Assembly (NCBI RefSeq): GCF_000444135.1
Contig: NZ_ATDK01000240.1
Location: 1 to 64,000, forward strand
Source of the DNA: Pseudomonas avellanae BPIC 631
Lineage (GTDB): Bacteria; Pseudomonadota; Gammaproteobacteria; Pseudomonadales; Pseudomonadaceae
Direction of reading: 5' to 3'
Length of the DNA stretch: 64,000 bases
Below, one piece after another: positions 46,147 to 55,729 of this stretch. Position 1 is the stretch's first letter. Every line of letters starts with the position of its first letter. The notes under the pieces were generated by a model that worked only from the letters and a program-made list of their open reading frames with translations, was not told the DNA's origin and ran no database searches. Made by a program: the position numbers and the translations under genes.

Positions 46147-47013
46147 GTGAGTCTCACAGTCATTCAGCAGCTCAGGTCTTCAAGAAATTTTCAGCGTCTG
46201 GTGATTGGCATTGCTCTCAGTGTCCTTTTGGTCGGCTGCTCCAGCTCGCCCTCGGGCGGTGTTCGCGTGGTCGATCGCAACGGCAACACCGTAGCGCAAC
46301 GTCCGACAGTGACCACCGGTCAGTACGTCGTCAGGCGCGGTGACACGCTCTTTTCGATTGCATTTCGTTACGGCTGGGACTGGAAAGCGCTGGCGGCCCG
46401 CAATCAGATCCCGGAGCCGTTTACCATCAAGCCAGGTCAGACAATTCGCTTTGATGGACGCTCCTCTTCAACACCCGAGGTCGCTTCAGGGCCTTCCGGT
46501 ACACGTCCAGTGACGACGACATCGACCAGCACGAGCAGCTCGGGCTCGGTCAAAACCACGGTTATTTCCAAGCCGATCACGGTTGTACCTGTGGTGATAC
46601 CACCCTCCGCAACCACCGGCACAGGCCCGGCGGGCAAGTCTCCGACGGGTTGGACCTGGCCTTCGAGTGGCATTTTGATAGGTAAGTTTTCCTCAAACGG
46701 CAGTTTGAATAAAGGAATTGATATCGCTGGTGATTTGGGACAGCCTGTTTTGGCAGCGTCTGATGGTTCAGTTGTTTACGCCGGAAGTGGATTACGGGGC
46801 TACGGCGAATTGATCATCATCAAACACAGCGATACCTACGTCAGTGCCTACGGTCATAATCGCAGGTTGTTAGTACGGGAGGGGCAACAGGTCAAGGCAG
46901 GGCAGACGATTGCCGAGATGGGGTCAACAGGAACTGACCGGGTGAAACTGCATTTTGAGATTCGCCGCCAAGGGAAACCTGTAGATCCATTGGGATTCTT
47001 GCCACGCCGTTGA
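46147..47013 (+). CDS. nlpD: Outer-membrane lipoprotein NlpD (LysM + LytM, amidase activator)
   Basis: A lipoprotein that activates the septal amidase AmiC during cell separation. In 288 aa, the lipobox LLVGC places the lipidated Cys at 31, a LysM peptidoglycan-binding domain lies at about 58-100 (YVVRRGDTLFSIAFRYGWDW), a Ser/Thr/Pro linker follows, and a C-terminal M23/LytM domain lies at about 180-285. The metal-site motifs are degenerate (KGIDIAGD, LHFEIR), as in the catalytically inactive E. coli NlpD. GTG 46147, after GGGAG, fits the lipoprotein signal better than a frame open further upstream. In pseudomonads the main rpoS promoter lies within this gene. Confidence 0.94.
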   Translation: MSLTVIQQLRSSRNFQRLVIGIALSVLLVGCSSSPSGGVRVVDRNGNTVAQRPTVTTGQYVVRRGDTLFSIAFRYGWDWKALAARNQIPEPFTIKPGQTIRFDGRSSSTPEVASGPSGTRPVTTTSTSTSSSGSVKTTVISKPITVVPVVIPPSATTGTGPAGKSPTGWTWPSSGILIGKFSSNGSLNKGIDIAGDLGQPVLAASDGSVVYAGSGLRGYGELIIIKHSDTYVSAYGHNRRLLVREGQQVKAGQTIAEMGSTGTDRVKLHFEIRRQGKPVDPLGFLPRR

Positions 47014-47117
47014 TAGTTGCCAGCCTGTTCCTGACGTAAATAGGAACAGGCTCACGTGTTGCCATGGAACCAGGCGGCACTGGAGCTTGAGGTCGAACTC
47101 ACCAAAGGACTAAAACA

Positions 47118-48125
47118 ATGGCTCTTGGCAACGAAGCGCCGGAGTTTGACATCGATGATGAAGTGCTCCTTATGGAAGCCGGCATTGTCCTGAAGGAAGC
47201 GTCAAACGAGAAGCAGCCTGCTGCTGCCTCGGGACGCACCAAGGCCAAGCAATCAACGTCGCTCAAACAACACAAATACATTGATTACACGCGGGCGCTC
47301 GACGCTACCCAGCTGTACCTCAATGAAATCGGGTTTTCCCCTCTACTGTCTCCGGAAGAAGAAGTGCATTTTGCGCGGTTGTCGCAAAGTGGAGATCCGG
47401 CCGGGCGCAAACGCATGATTGAGAGCAATCTGCGGCTGGTGGTTAAAATCGCCAGGCGTTACGTCAATCGTGGTCTGTCATTGCTGGATCTGATCGAGGA
47501 GGGCAACCTTGGCTTGATCCGCGCCGTTGAAAAGTTCGATCCCGAACGCGGCTTCCGCTTCTCTACCTATGCCACCTGGTGGATTCGTCAGACCATTGAG
47601 CGTGCGATCATGAATCAGACCCGGACCATCCGGTTGCCGATTCACGTGGTCAAAGAGCTGAACGTCTACTTGCGTGCAGCCAGAGAGCTGACCCAGAAGC
47701 TTGATCACGAGCCATCCCCTGAAGAGATCGCCAACCTGCTGGAAAAACCGGTAGGGGAGGTCAAGCGTATGCTGGGCCTTAACGAGCGCGTATCGTCGGT
47801 GGACGTCTCTCTGGGGCCTGACTCGGACAAGACCCTGCTCGATACCCTGACCGATGACCGTCCGACCGACCCGTGCGAGTTGCTGCAGGACGATGATCTG
47901 TCGCAAAGCATCGACCAGTGGCTGTCCGAGCTCACCGAAAAGCAGCGTGAGGTCGTTATCCGCCGCTTCGGTCTGCGCGGGCACGAAAGCAGCACGCTTG
48001 AGGATGTAGGGCTTGAGATCGGTCTGACGCGCGAGCGTGTCAGGCAGATACAGGTTGAGGGGCTGAAACGCCTGCGTGAGATCCTCGAAAAGAACGGCCT
48101 GTCCAGCGAGTCACTCTTCCAGTAA
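47118..48125 (+). CDS. rpoS: RNA polymerase sigma factor RpoS (sigma-38)
   Basis: The stationary-phase and general stress sigma factor. The 335-aa protein has [21 protein letters not shown] (region 1.2), the region 2 core [36 protein letters not shown] in overlapping parts (-10 recognition and melting), region 3, and region 4 with the [29 protein letters not shown] lies about 9-14 bases before the ATG. Downstream lie its terminator and rsmZ. Confidence 0.98.
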   Translation: MALGNEAPEFDIDDEVLLMEAGIVLKEASNEKQPAAASGRTKAKQSTSLKQHKYIDYTRALDATQLYLNEIGFSPLLSPEEEVHFARLSQSGDPAGRKRMIESNLRLVVKIARRYVNRGLSLLDLIEEGNLGLIRAVEKFDPERGFRFSTYATWWIRQTIERAIMNQTRTIRLPIHVVKELNVYLRAARELTQKLDHEPSPEEIANLLEKPVGEVKRMLGLNERVSSVDVSLGPDSDKTLLDTLTDDRPTDPCELLQDDDLSQSIDQWLSELTEKQREVVIRRFGLRGHESSTLEDVGLEIGLTRERVRQIQVEGLKRLREILEKNGLSSESLFQ

Positions 48126-48146
48126 CCCACCCACCGCGTAAACCCG

Positions 48147-48184
48147 AAGCCGATATAACACATGATGTGTATATCGGCTTTTTT
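48147..48184 (+). terminator. Rho-independent terminator of rpoS
   Basis: AAGCCGATATA and TATATCGGCTT with inner ACACA/TGTGT pairing form a long hairpin followed by TTTTTT, 22 bases after the rpoS stop. Confidence 0.88.
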
Positions 48185-48283
48185 GTATGTTTTGCGTCAT
48201 TTCAATACGTCGAGGCCTTTTGCCAGGTGAAGCCTTTGTTGCTGGCGGCAGAGGGCGTGACGAGGTGGGCGGTGTGCAAACCT

Positions 48284-48312
48284 TGTAAGTCATCGCGCAC
48301 GCGTGCTGTAAG
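48284..48312 (+). promoter_or_regulatory. Possible GacA upstream activating region of rsmZ
   Basis: Two TGTAAG half-sites (48284-48289 and 48307-48312) lie 160-190 bases before the predicted rsmZ start, the distance at which GacA sites occur in other pseudomonads. The consensus is TGTAAG-N6-CTTACA; the second half is poorly matched in both, so this rests mainly on position. The rest of 48185-48459 has no ORF I support. Confidence 0.4.
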
Positions 48313-48437
48313 TTATCTAGGTATCGAAGGTGAGACTTGTCGTCATTCAGTCGTTCTTTTGTTGGCAAGCTGATGATTTAAAGCATTTTTATTTTTAAGG
48401 CGTGCTGCTGCGGAAATATTCTGGATCGTTTCGGGTG

Positions 48438-48465
48438 TTGCTCTGTGAGGTTAAATCTCTACTAT
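48438..48465 (+). promoter_or_regulatory. Candidate core promoter of rsmZ
   Basis: TTGCTC, a 16-base spacer and TACTAT (48460-48465), seven bases before the predicted RNA start. It is weak in itself, as expected for a promoter that depends on GacA. Confidence 0.5.
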
Positions 48466-48471
48466 CGAAGC

Positions 48472-48603
48472 TGTGCCAACGGACAGGCACAGGCCATCAA
48501 GGATGACGGTCAGGACATCGCGGGAAGCGATTCATCAGGACGATGACAAGGGAATACAGGGATTAAGGACAAAATGTGGGCGGGTCATACCGCCCCTTTT
48601 TTT
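48472..48603 (+). ncRNA. rsmZ: RsmZ, regulatory RNA that sequesters RsmA/CsrA
   Basis: An RNA of about 132 nt with at least eight GGA motifs (for example AACGGAC, CAAGGAT, TCAGGACAT, TCAGGACGA, TAAGGACA), many positioned in loops or linkers of short hairpins, the hallmark of Rsm RNAs that titrate RsmA/RsmE. It ends in a strong terminator, GGGCGG / CCGCCC (48578-48595), with seven Ts (48597-48603). The location between rpoS and fdxA is exactly that of rsmZ in P. aeruginosa and P. fluorescens, and long parts match the P. fluorescens RNA from memory. It is expected to be switched on by GacS/GacA and to release secondary metabolism and virulence genes from RsmA repression. It is non-coding and easily missed. 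Confidence 0.92.
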
Positions 48604-48624
48604 CGTCTATGCAAAAGTGAATTT

Positions 48625-48650
48625 AAAAAAAAGGCCCTTCAAAGGGCCTT
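48625..48650 (-). terminator. Rho-independent terminator of fdxA
   Basis: A perfect 9-bp stem AAGGCCCTT / AAGGGCCTT with a 2-base nominal loop, followed on the minus strand by a run of eight Ts. It starts 16 bases past the fdxA stop and faces the rsmZ terminator. Confidence 0.88.
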
Positions 48651-48665
48651 TTGTCTGTCTGGAGA

Positions 48666-48989
48666 CTAGCGTTCCAGATCTTGGATCTTGCCTTTCTTGC
48701 CATCCCATTCGGCAGCATCGGGCATGCTGTCTTTCTTCTCGGTGATGTTGGGCCACACCTCGGCAAGTTCGGCGTTGAGCTCGATGAAGTTCTCCATACC
48801 GGCCGGGATCTCGTCTTCCGAGAAAATGGCCACAGCAGGGCATTCAGGCTCGCAGAGCGCGCAGTCGATGCATTCGTCCGGGTGAATCACCAGGAAGTTC
48901 GGGCCTTCGTAAAAGCAGTCCACCGGACAGACTTCTACGCAGTCGGTGTACTTGCACTTGATGCAGTTGTCGGTGACGACGAAGGTCAT
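48666..48989 (-). CDS. fdxA: Ferredoxin FdxA (3Fe-4S / 4Fe-4S, seven-iron type)
   Basis: A small cytosolic electron carrier. The 107-aa protein begins [24 protein letters not shown] and has a second cluster motif [12 protein letters not shown], which together give the cysteine pattern of Azotobacter FdI-type seven-iron ferredoxins. The acidic C-terminal extension is also typical. AGGAG lies 11 bases before the ATG. The 246-bp gap to mutS (48990-49235) shows no other feature I can support. Confidence 0.95.
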   Translation of the reverse strand: MTFVVTDNCIKCKYTDCVEVCPVDCFYEGPNFLVIHPDECIDCALCEPECPAVAIFSEDEIPAGMENFIELNAELAEVWPNITEKKDSMPDAAEWDGKKGKIQDLER

Positions 48990-49235
48990 TTCTAATTTTC
49001 TCCTCAGGCGGCTGCGGTAGAGCCCTTCCAGACAGGGTTGCCAGGTTCGGGAGGTTTCCCGGCCCTATGAAAACACGTGCTTTTGGTGGGTGACCTTGAG
49101 GCAGTCGGACTGCGTCGCCTGCCACCTACCCTTGGTTCGCTGCGTTTTCACGCGGCTCGAAAAGCAGCCCGGCCAGGCTAAAAGCCGGGAGCATCCCAAA
49201 CCGCGCGGGATTCTAACAGTATGTAACGCTTCGCG

Positions 49236-51815
49236 TCACAGGCGAGTTTGCAATGTATAGAGCAAATCCAGCGCTTGTCGCGGGGTCAGGTCGTCGACCT
49301 TGATCTTCGACAGTTCGTCGAGTACCGGGTGCGGCAGGCTTGCGAACATATCGCTCTGTTGCGGGATCGCGGGTTTGCCGGGTTTTGCGCGCGGTTGTTC
49401 GTGCGGCAGGCTGGTGGTTTCCAGGCGCTGCAAGTGCTCTTTGGCGCGCGTGATGACTTTCCCCGGAACGCCCGCAAGCTGCGCAACCGCCAGGCCGTAG
49501 CTCTGGCTGGCCGGCCCCGGCAGCACTCTGTGCAGGAACACGATTCGCTCGTTATGCTCGGTGGCATTGAGGTGCACGTTGTTCACCAGCGGCTCGCTTT
49601 CCGGCAAAACCGTCAGCTCGAAATAGTGCGTCGCGAACAGCGTGTAGGCACGCAGTTGTGCCAGGCATTCTGCCGCCGCCCAGGCCAGCGACAGACCGTC
49701 GAAGGTGCTGGTGCCGCGCCCGACTTCATCCATCAGCACCAGGCTTTTATCGGTGGCATTGTGCAGGATGTTGGCTGTTTCGCTCATTTCCACCATGAAC
49801 GTCGAGCGTCCGCCGGCCAGATCGTCACTGGAGCCGATGCGGGTGAAGATCCGGTCAACCAGCGACAGCTCGCAGCTGGCGGCGGGCACGAAGCTGCCAA
49901 TATGGGCCAGCAGGACGATCAGCGCCGTCTGGCGCATGTAAGTGGATTTACCGCCCATGTTCGGGCCGGTGATGATCAGCATGCGTGTGCTGTCGTCCAG
50001 TGCCAGATCGTTGGCCACGAAAGGCGTACTCAGCACCTGCTCGACCACAGGGTGGCGGCCTTGTTCGATGCGCATGCACGGCTCGGCGACGAAGCGCGGG
50101 CAGTTGAGGTCCAGGTTCAGCGCGCGCTCTGCAAGGTTGCTCAGTACGTCCAGCTCGGCCAGTGCAGCCGCTGTGTCCTGCAGCGGCGCAAGGTGGCCGA
50201 TCAGGTCTTCGAGCAACGTCTCGTAAAGCATCTTCTCGCGAGCCAGTGCGCGACTTTTTGCTGACAGCGCCTTGTCCTCGAACTCTTTGAGTTCCGGCGT
50301 AATAAAGCGCTCGGCACCCTTGAGGGTCTGGCGGCGAATGTAATCGGCGGGCGCCTGTTCGGCCTGTTTGCTCGGCAGCTCGATGAAGTAGCCGTGCACG
50401 CGGTTGTAGCCGACTTTCAGATGGCTCAGGCCGGTGCGGGCTTTTTCCCGGGCTTCCAGATCAATCAGGAACTGACCGGCGTTTTCGCTCAGCGATTGCA
50501 GGTCGTCCAGCTCGGCGTCATAGCCGGTCTTGAGCACGCCGCCGTCACGAATCACGGCAGGCGGGTTATCGTTGATCGCGCGTTGCAGCAGGTCAGCCAG
50601 TTCCGGGTAGGTGCTGGCGGTCTGTGCGAGCTGTTGCAGGTGCGGCGCATCCAGGTCATTCATCGCCTGTTGCAACTCAGGCAAAGCGCTCAGCGCATCG
50701 CGCAGGCGGGCCAGGTCGCGTGGTCGCGCATTGCGCAGACCGATCCGCGCCAGAATCCGTTCGATGTCGCCGATTTCCTTGAGTTGCGGTTGCAGGTTCT
50801 CGAAGCGATAGCGTTCCAGAAAGCAAGTGATGGACGTCTGACGAGCCAGAAGAATGCTCAGGTCGCGCAGCGGACGATTCAGCCAGCGGGTCAGCAGTCG
50901 TGTGCCCATCGCGGTCTGGCAGCGGTCCATGACCGATTGCAGCGTGTTATCGCGGCCACCGGACAGGTTGGTGTCCAGCTCCAGGTTGCGACGGCTGGCG
51001 GCATCAAGGATCACTGTGTCGTCGAGGCGCTCGTGACGCAGGCTGCGCAAATGCGGCAGGGCAGTGCGTTGGGTTTCTTTCGCGTAACCGAGCAGACAGC
51101 CGGCAGCACCAATGGCCAATGTCAGGGTTTCGCAGCCAAAGCCTTTCAGGTCTTGGGTTGAAAATTGCTGACACAGACTTTTATGCGCCGAATCACGCTC
51201 GAAATCCCACGGCGCGCGACGCCGGGCACCACGACGTTTTTCAGCGGGCAAACCTTGCGGCCAGTCATCGGGGATCAACAGCTCGACCGGATTGATGCGC
51301 TCAAGCTCGGCCAGCAGGTTCTCCCAGCCTTTGATCTCCAGCACGCTGAAGTTGCCGCTGGTGATGTCCAGTACAGCCAGGCCGAACAGGCGTTCGTCAC
51401 CGAGGACGGCAGCGATCAGGTTGTCTCTACGCTCATCCAGCAAGGCTTCATCGCTGATGGTGCCGGGCGTGATGATCCGTACGACCTGACGATCCACCGG
51501 GCCTTTGCTGGTGGCCGGGTCGCCGATCTGTTCGCAGATGACTACCGACTCGCCCAGCTTCACCAGCTTGGCCAGGTAGCCCTCGGCCGCGTGATAGGGA
51601 ATCCCGCACATGGGAATGCTTTGCCCGGCCGACTGGCCGCGGGCGGTCAGGGTGATGTCCAGCAGCTTGGCGGCTTTCTTGGCGTCTTCGTAGAAGATTT
51701 CATAGAAATCGCCCATGCGATAAAACATCAGTTGATCCAGGTGCTGGTTTTTGAGTTTCCAGTACTGCTGCATCATCGGTGTATGTGCTGAGAGGTCGGA
51801 AATTGCTTTATTCAT
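49236..51815 (-). CDS. mutS: DNA mismatch repair protein MutS
   Basis: Recognises mismatches and recruits MutL. The 859-aa protein has the mismatch-contacting [11 protein letters not shown] motif (Phe wedge and Glu) near residue 30, connector, lever and clamp domains, then the ABC ATPase with Walker [14 protein letters not shown], Walker [19 protein letters not shown] and a C-terminal HTH and tetramerisation tail. The start is placed at ATG 51815 ([13 protein letters not shown]) by family alignment, although its ribosome binding site is weak. An ATG at 51863 with GAGGG upstream would add 16 residues. Confidence 0.96.
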   Translation of the reverse strand: MNKAISDLSAHTPMMQQYWKLKNQHLDQLMFYRMGDFYEIFYEDAKKAAKLLDITLTARGQSAGQSIPMCGIPYHAAEGYLAKLVKLGESVVICEQIGDPATSKGPVDRQVVRIITPGTISDEALLDERRDNLIAAVLGDERLFGLAVLDITSGNFSVLEIKGWENLLAELERINPVELLIPDDWPQGLPAEKRRGARRRAPWDFERDSAHKSLCQQFSTQDLKGFGCETLTLAIGAAGCLLGYAKETQRTALPHLRSLRHERLDDTVILDAASRRNLELDTNLSGGRDNTLQSVMDRCQTAMGTRLLTRWLNRPLRDLSILLARQTSITCFLERYRFENLQPQLKEIGDIERILARIGLRNARPRDLARLRDALSALPELQQAMNDLDAPHLQQLAQTASTYPELADLLQRAINDNPPAVIRDGGVLKTGYDAELDDLQSLSENAGQFLIDLEAREKARTGLSHLKVGYNRVHGYFIELPSKQAEQAPADYIRRQTLKGAERFITPELKEFEDKALSAKSRALAREKMLYETLLEDLIGHLAPLQDTAAALAELDVLSNLAERALNLDLNCPRFVAEPCMRIEQGRHPVVEQVLSTPFVANDLALDDSTRMLIITGPNMGGKSTYMRQTALIVLLAHIGSFVPAASCELSLVDRIFTRIGSSDDLAGGRSTFMVEMSETANILHNATDKSLVLMDEVGRGTSTFDGLSLAWAAAECLAQLRAYTLFATHYFELTVLPESEPLVNNVHLNATEHNERIVFLHRVLPGPASQSYGLAVAQLAGVPGKVITRAKEHLQRLETTSLPHEQPRAKPGKPAIPQQSDMFASLPHPVLDELSKIKVDDLTPRQALDLLYTLQTRL

Positions 51816-52078
51816 CAGTGGCTTAGGCAAGTTCTTGAGAAGAGTTGGGCAACCTTGAGGCATGACGGTTGATCCCTCTTTGAATCGAGGGGGCGTATGC
51901 CGGGTCTGTGTGATGGGCGCAAGGTTATCACGCACGGCAGCGTGGTGCAGTGGCGGCGTGGCCGCTGCTTATTGGTGACCAGGCGTTTCCTGGCAGCCAT
52001 GAAGACCGATTTGCCGTATAGACTTTCCATCGCTGCCACCCGATAACCGGATGGCAATTTATAAAAAGGGACTTTTAT

Positions 52079-52204
52079 ATGAAAAACAAGCGAGCAAGGG
52101 ACTCTGTCAACGGGCGCTTTATCCCCTTGGACGAAGCCAGAAAAAGGCCGAGAGAAACCACGGTGGAAACGGTCAAAAAGCCCGAGCGCAGGAAAAGCGA
52201 CTGA
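52079..52204 (+). CDS. Small basic conserved-type protein, 41 aa
   Basis: ATG at 52079 with a strong AAAGGGA 8 bases upstream, reading MKNKRARDSVNGRFIPLDEA and on through KRPRETTVETVKKPERRKSD. It is very basic, with the pattern xRDSxxGRFIPxxEAxxRPxxTTVETVKK that I recall from many small proteins in proteobacterial chromosomes and phages. Function is unknown. Divergent from mutS and upstream of pncC. It is too short for most gene finders, but the ribosome binding site and the family-like pattern support it. Confidence 0.75.
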   Translation: MKNKRARDSVNGRFIPLDEARKRPRETTVETVKKPERRKSD

Positions 52205-52280
52205 TCGGCCGGCCATTGCAGAGCCGCCGAACTGTGCTGGCGATCACCTTACAAACCTTGTGCATGAACAGGAGAACACT

Positions 52281-52781
52281 GTGGATCAGATAACCGGGCT
52301 TGCCGACACCCTGGGCAAGCTTCTCGACGCAATGAACGCTCAAGTGACCACGGCCGAATCCTGCACCGGCGGCGGTATCGCTGAGGCGATAACACGCATC
52401 GCCGGCAGTTCGGCGTGGTTCGAGGCAGGATACGTGACCTATTCCAATGCCCAGAAGACCAGGCAGCTGGGTGTTTCAGAGGCGTTGTTCGCGCAGGTCG
52501 GGGCAGTCAGCCAGCCGGTCGTCGAAGCCATGGTCAGCGGCGCGCAACGTGAAAGTGGCGCGCGCTTCGCTGTGGCGGTCAGCGGTGTGGCTGGGCCTGG
52601 CGGCGGTTCGGTCGACAAGCCGGTCGGTACGGTGTGGCTGTGCTGGGGTGACGGTCATGCGCTTGTCGCCCACTGTCGCCGGTTCGATGGCGACCGTGAT
52701 CAGGTCCGTCGACAAACGGTCGAAGCCGCGCTGCAAGGGCTGATACAGCTTGCGCGTGGAGAAATGCCAAATCAGGGGTAG
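52281..52781 (+). CDS. pncC: Nicotinamide-nucleotide amidohydrolase PncC (CinA C-terminal family)
   Basis: Deamidates NMN to NaMN in pyridine nucleotide recycling. The 166-aa single-domain protein has TTAESCTGGGIAEAITRIAGSSAWFEAGYVTYSN and SGVAGPGGGSVDKPVGTVW, the CinA signature, without the N-terminal competence-type domain. GTG 52281 is chosen because AGGAGAA lies 4-7 bases upstream; the frame is open a little further. Its place just before recA matches other pseudomonads and E. coli (YgaD). Confidence 0.93.
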   Translation: MDQITGLADTLGKLLDAMNAQVTTAESCTGGGIAEAITRIAGSSAWFEAGYVTYSNAQKTRQLGVSEALFAQVGAVSQPVVEAMVSGAQRESGARFAVAVSGVAGPGGGSVDKPVGTVWLCWGDGHALVAHCRRFDGDRDQVRRQTVEAALQGLIQLARGEMPNQG

Positions 52782-52808
52782 GCGCGCGCTCATCGCTGTG
52801 GAATAATA

Positions 52809-52824
52809 CTGTCTACTTATACAG
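52809..52824 (+). promoter_or_regulatory. LexA box (SOS operator) of recA
   Basis: CTGTCTACTTATACAG fits CTG-N10-CAG and keeps the CTGT...ACAG ends of the consensus. It lies 50 bases before the recA ATG, overlapping the expected promoter, so recA should be repressed by LexA and induced by DNA damage. Confidence 0.88.
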
Positions 52825-52874
52825 GTGTTGTGGCCATCAAGGCCCTAATTGAATTTGATTACGTGAGGACTTCA

Positions 52875-53939
52875 ATGGACGACAACAAGAAGAAAGCCTT
52901 GGCTGCGGCCTTGGGTCAGATCGAGCGTCAGTTCGGTAAAGGTGCCGTGATGCGCATGGGCGACCATGATCGCCAGGCAATTCCTGCCATCTCTACCGGT
53001 TCGCTCGGTCTGGATATCGCACTCGGTATCGGCGGTCTGCCAAAAGGCCGGATCGTGGAAATCTACGGTCCTGAATCTTCCGGTAAAACCACGCTGACCC
53101 TGTCGGTCATCGCGCAAGCCCAGAAAATGGGCGCTACTTGTGCGTTCGTCGATGCCGAGCACGCACTTGATCCTGAATATGCCGGCAAGCTGGGCGTCAA
53201 TGTAGACGACCTGCTGGTCTCGCAGCCGGACACCGGTGAGCAGGCACTGGAAATCACCGACATGCTGGTGCGCTCCAATGCCATCGACGTCATCGTTGTC
53301 GACTCCGTTGCGGCCCTGGTGCCCAAGGCAGAGATCGAAGGCGAAATGGGTGACATGCACGTGGGTCTGCAGGCCCGCCTGATGTCGCAGGCGCTGCGCA
53401 AGATCACCGGTAACATCAAGAACGCCAACTGCCTGGTCATCTTCATCAACCAGATCCGCATGAAGATCGGCGTGATGTTCGGCAGCCCGGAAACCACCAC
53501 CGGTGGTAACGCACTGAAGTTCTACGCCTCGGTACGTCTGGATATCCGTCGCACCGGTGCGGTGAAGGAAGGTGACGAGGTTGTCGGTAGCGAAACCCGC
53601 GTCAAGGTCGTGAAGAACAAAGTGGCTCCGCCGTTCCGTCAGGCCGAGTTCCAGATTCTCTACGGCAAGGGTATCTACCTGAACGGCGAAATCGTCGATC
53701 TGGCCGTTCTGCACGGTTTTGTCGAGAAGTCGGGTGCCTGGTACAGCTATCAGGGCAGCAAGATCGGTCAAGGTAAAGCCAACTCGGCCAAGTTCCTGGC
53801 AGATAACCCGGAAATCTGCAAAGCGCTCGAGAAGCAGATTCGCGACAAGCTGCTCACGCCTGGCGTTGACACCAAAGCTGTCGGTTCCCGTGAAGCCGTT
53901 GTTGCCGATGACGTGGCCGAAGCAGACGCTGATAGCTGA
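52875..53939 (+). CDS. recA: Recombinase RecA
   Basis: The strand-exchange ATPase and LexA co-protease. The 354-aa protein has Walker [13 protein letters not shown] near residue 66, the [12 protein letters not shown] segment, Walker [11 protein letters not shown], loop L1/L2 region ([22 protein letters not shown] in parts; [20 protein letters not shown] in parts) and the acidic C terminus ending in [14 protein letters not shown] residues. GAGGAC lies 5-8 bases before the ATG. recX follows after five bases. Confidence 0.98.
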
Positions 53940-53944
53940 TATCC

Positions 53945-54412
53945 ATGCCTGCTGTGCTTGATACACCTGTCGCCGTACGGCGAACCGCAATGGACCTGCT
54001 CGCACGCCGCGAGCACGGTCGAGTCGAGCTGACGCGCAAACTGCGTCAGCGCGGCGCTCCTCCTGAACTTATCGAAGCGGCTCTTGATCGACTGGTCGAG
54101 GAAGGGCTTCTGTCTGAATCCCGTTACCTTGAAAGTTTTGTTTCCTATCGGGCGCGCTCGGGCTATGGCCCTGCTCGCATCCGGGAAGAGCTTAATCAGC
54201 GTGGCTTGCAACGCGCTGACGTCGAACAGGCGCTCAAGGAATGCGGCGTGAACTGGCAGGAGAAACTTCAGGAAGTCTGGCAGCGCAAGTTTGCCGGAGA
54301 ACTGCCTGTCGATGCTCGTGAGCGCGCCAGGCAGGGGAGGTTCTTGAGTTATCGAGGCTATCCACTGGATATGATCGGCCGCTTGCTAAGCGGCCGTGGT
54401 GGAGATGACTGA
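53945..54412 (+). CDS. recX: Regulatory protein RecX
   Basis: Inhibits RecA filament growth and ATPase. The 155-aa helical-repeat protein has [18 protein letters not shown], the [30 protein letters not shown] motif in overlapping parts, and DMIGRLL at the C terminus. It is co-transcribed with recA. A 9-bp perfect stem (54376-54396) lies inside its 3' end, which may matter for message stability at the convergent junction with the LOG gene. Confidence 0.94.
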   Translation: MPAVLDTPVAVRRTAMDLLARREHGRVELTRKLRQRGAPPELIEAALDRLVEEGLLSESRYLESFVSYRARSGYGPARIREELNQRGLQRADVEQALKECGVNWQEKLQEVWQRKFAGELPVDARERARQGRFLSYRGYPLDMIGRLLSGRGGDD

Positions 54413-54416
54413 TCGC

Positions 54417-55538
54417 TCAAAGCGTCTGTTGTGGCGCTTGATCCTGCGTGGCATCTCTTACTGCTGAGGCATCTGCCCAGTGTTCCTTCACGTTGATGTA
54501 GTCCGCCAATTCACGAAGCCTGCCCTGATTGCGCCCTGTGAAGGTAAACGCAAGCCGCGTCAGGTGGCTGAATTGCACTTCATCGTGCTCTTCACCCTGA
54601 TAACCGTGCTGGTGGAAGTTTTCATTGATGCACAGGTCGGCGAACGCTGCCTGCATATGTTCAAGCGCCTGCTCACTGAGTGCATGATGCATGCGGATCA
54701 CGAATTTATTCTTCAGCCAGCGGCTGGAGTGGAAGTTGCGGTAAAACTGGTTGATCTCTTCCACTGCCTCGTCGGGGCTATAAACCAGTCTCATCAGTTT
54801 CATGTCGGCTGGCAGGATGTAGTGGTTGTCCTGTAGCTGATTCTTGATGAAGTCCAGCGCGCCTTGCCAGAAGCTTCCGCTAGGGGTGTCCAGCAACACG
54901 ACCGGCACCAGCGGGCTTTTGCCGGTCTGTATCAGCGTCAATACTTCCAGCGCTTCATCCAGTGTGCCGAACCCGCCTGGGCAGAGCACCAGTGCGTCGG
55001 CTTCCTTGACGAAGAACAGCTTCCGAGTAAAGAAGAAATGGAAGGGCAGCAGGTTTTCAGTGCCTTCCACGGTCGGATTGGCGTGCTGCTCGAAGGGCAG
55101 CGTGATATTGAAACCCAGGCTGTGTTTGAGGCCAGCGCCCGCGTGGGCTGCTGCCATGATGCCGCCGCCTGCGCCGGTGATAACCATCATGTCGGACTGG
55201 GCCAGTTTTTCGCCCAGTTCTCTGGCCTGTGCGTAAAGCGGATGCTCCATGGGCGTACGGGCAGAGCCGAACACGGTGACTTTGCGGCGGCCCTTGAAGC
55301 GTTCCAGTACCCGAAAGGCTTTGTCCAGTTCGCGCAGGGTCTGCAGCGTAATCTTGACGTCCCAGCGGTTACGGTTGTCTTGGGCCATACGCAGCACCGT
55401 GAGCATCATGTCTCGGTACAACGGTAGATTTCGTGTGCCGGGGGCCACCTCGTTGATGTGCGCTTCAATCTTGCCGGTCAGTTCGAGACCGTTGCTTTGA
55501 AAGTGTCGGGATAGAAGATCGTCAGGTACATAAGGCAT
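54417..55538 (-). CDS. LOG-family protein (putative cytokinin riboside 5'-monophosphate phosphoribohydrolase-like)
   Basis: A 373-aa protein whose central Rossmann domain (about 95-270) has VTVFGSARTPMEHPLY, GAGGGIMAAAHAG and the LOG motif CPGGFGTLDEALE. Extra N- and C-terminal regions place it in the long LOG group (like YgdH/PpnN nucleosidases acting on nucleoside monophosphates), though shorter than PpnN. Activity on cytokinin or general nucleotides cannot be told from sequence. ATG 55538 has GGAGGAG 10 bases upstream. It converges with recX with a 4-base gap. Confidence 0.8.
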   Translation of the reverse strand: MPYVPDDLLSRHFQSNGLELTGKIEAHINEVAPGTRNLPLYRDMMLTVLRMAQDNRNRWDVKITLQTLRELDKAFRVLERFKGRRKVTVFGSARTPMEHPLYAQARELGEKLAQSDMMVITGAGGGIMAAAHAGAGLKHSLGFNITLPFEQHANPTVEGTENLLPFHFFFTRKLFFVKEADALVLCPGGFGTLDEALEVLTLIQTGKSPLVPVVLLDTPSGSFWQGALDFIKNQLQDNHYILPADMKLMRLVYSPDEAVEEINQFYRNFHSSRWLKNKFVIRMHHALSEQALEHMQAAFADLCINENFHQHGYQGEEHDEVQFSHLTRLAFTFTGRNQGRLRELADYINVKEHWADASAVRDATQDQAPQQTL

Positions 55539-55729
55539 TCGGGATTTCTCCTCCTGCAGAGTCAATGGCCCACTGGGCGCGTTGAATCGATCATGTGCCG
55601 GTTCGCAGAGAAAGGCTACCCGTTCTCGGTTCGTTTGCAGGCTTGATAAGTTTCAGAATGTCTATGGCCGGTTGGCCGAGCGCGCCTGGTGGTCAGGCGC
55701 GCGGGAAGGGCGCTGCGTATAGGTGCAGC

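Noticed and set aside
54376..54396. A perfect CGGCCGCTT / AAGCGGCCG stem near the recX 3' end as a terminator
   Set aside because: It is inside coding sequence and has no U tract; noted only in the recX entry.
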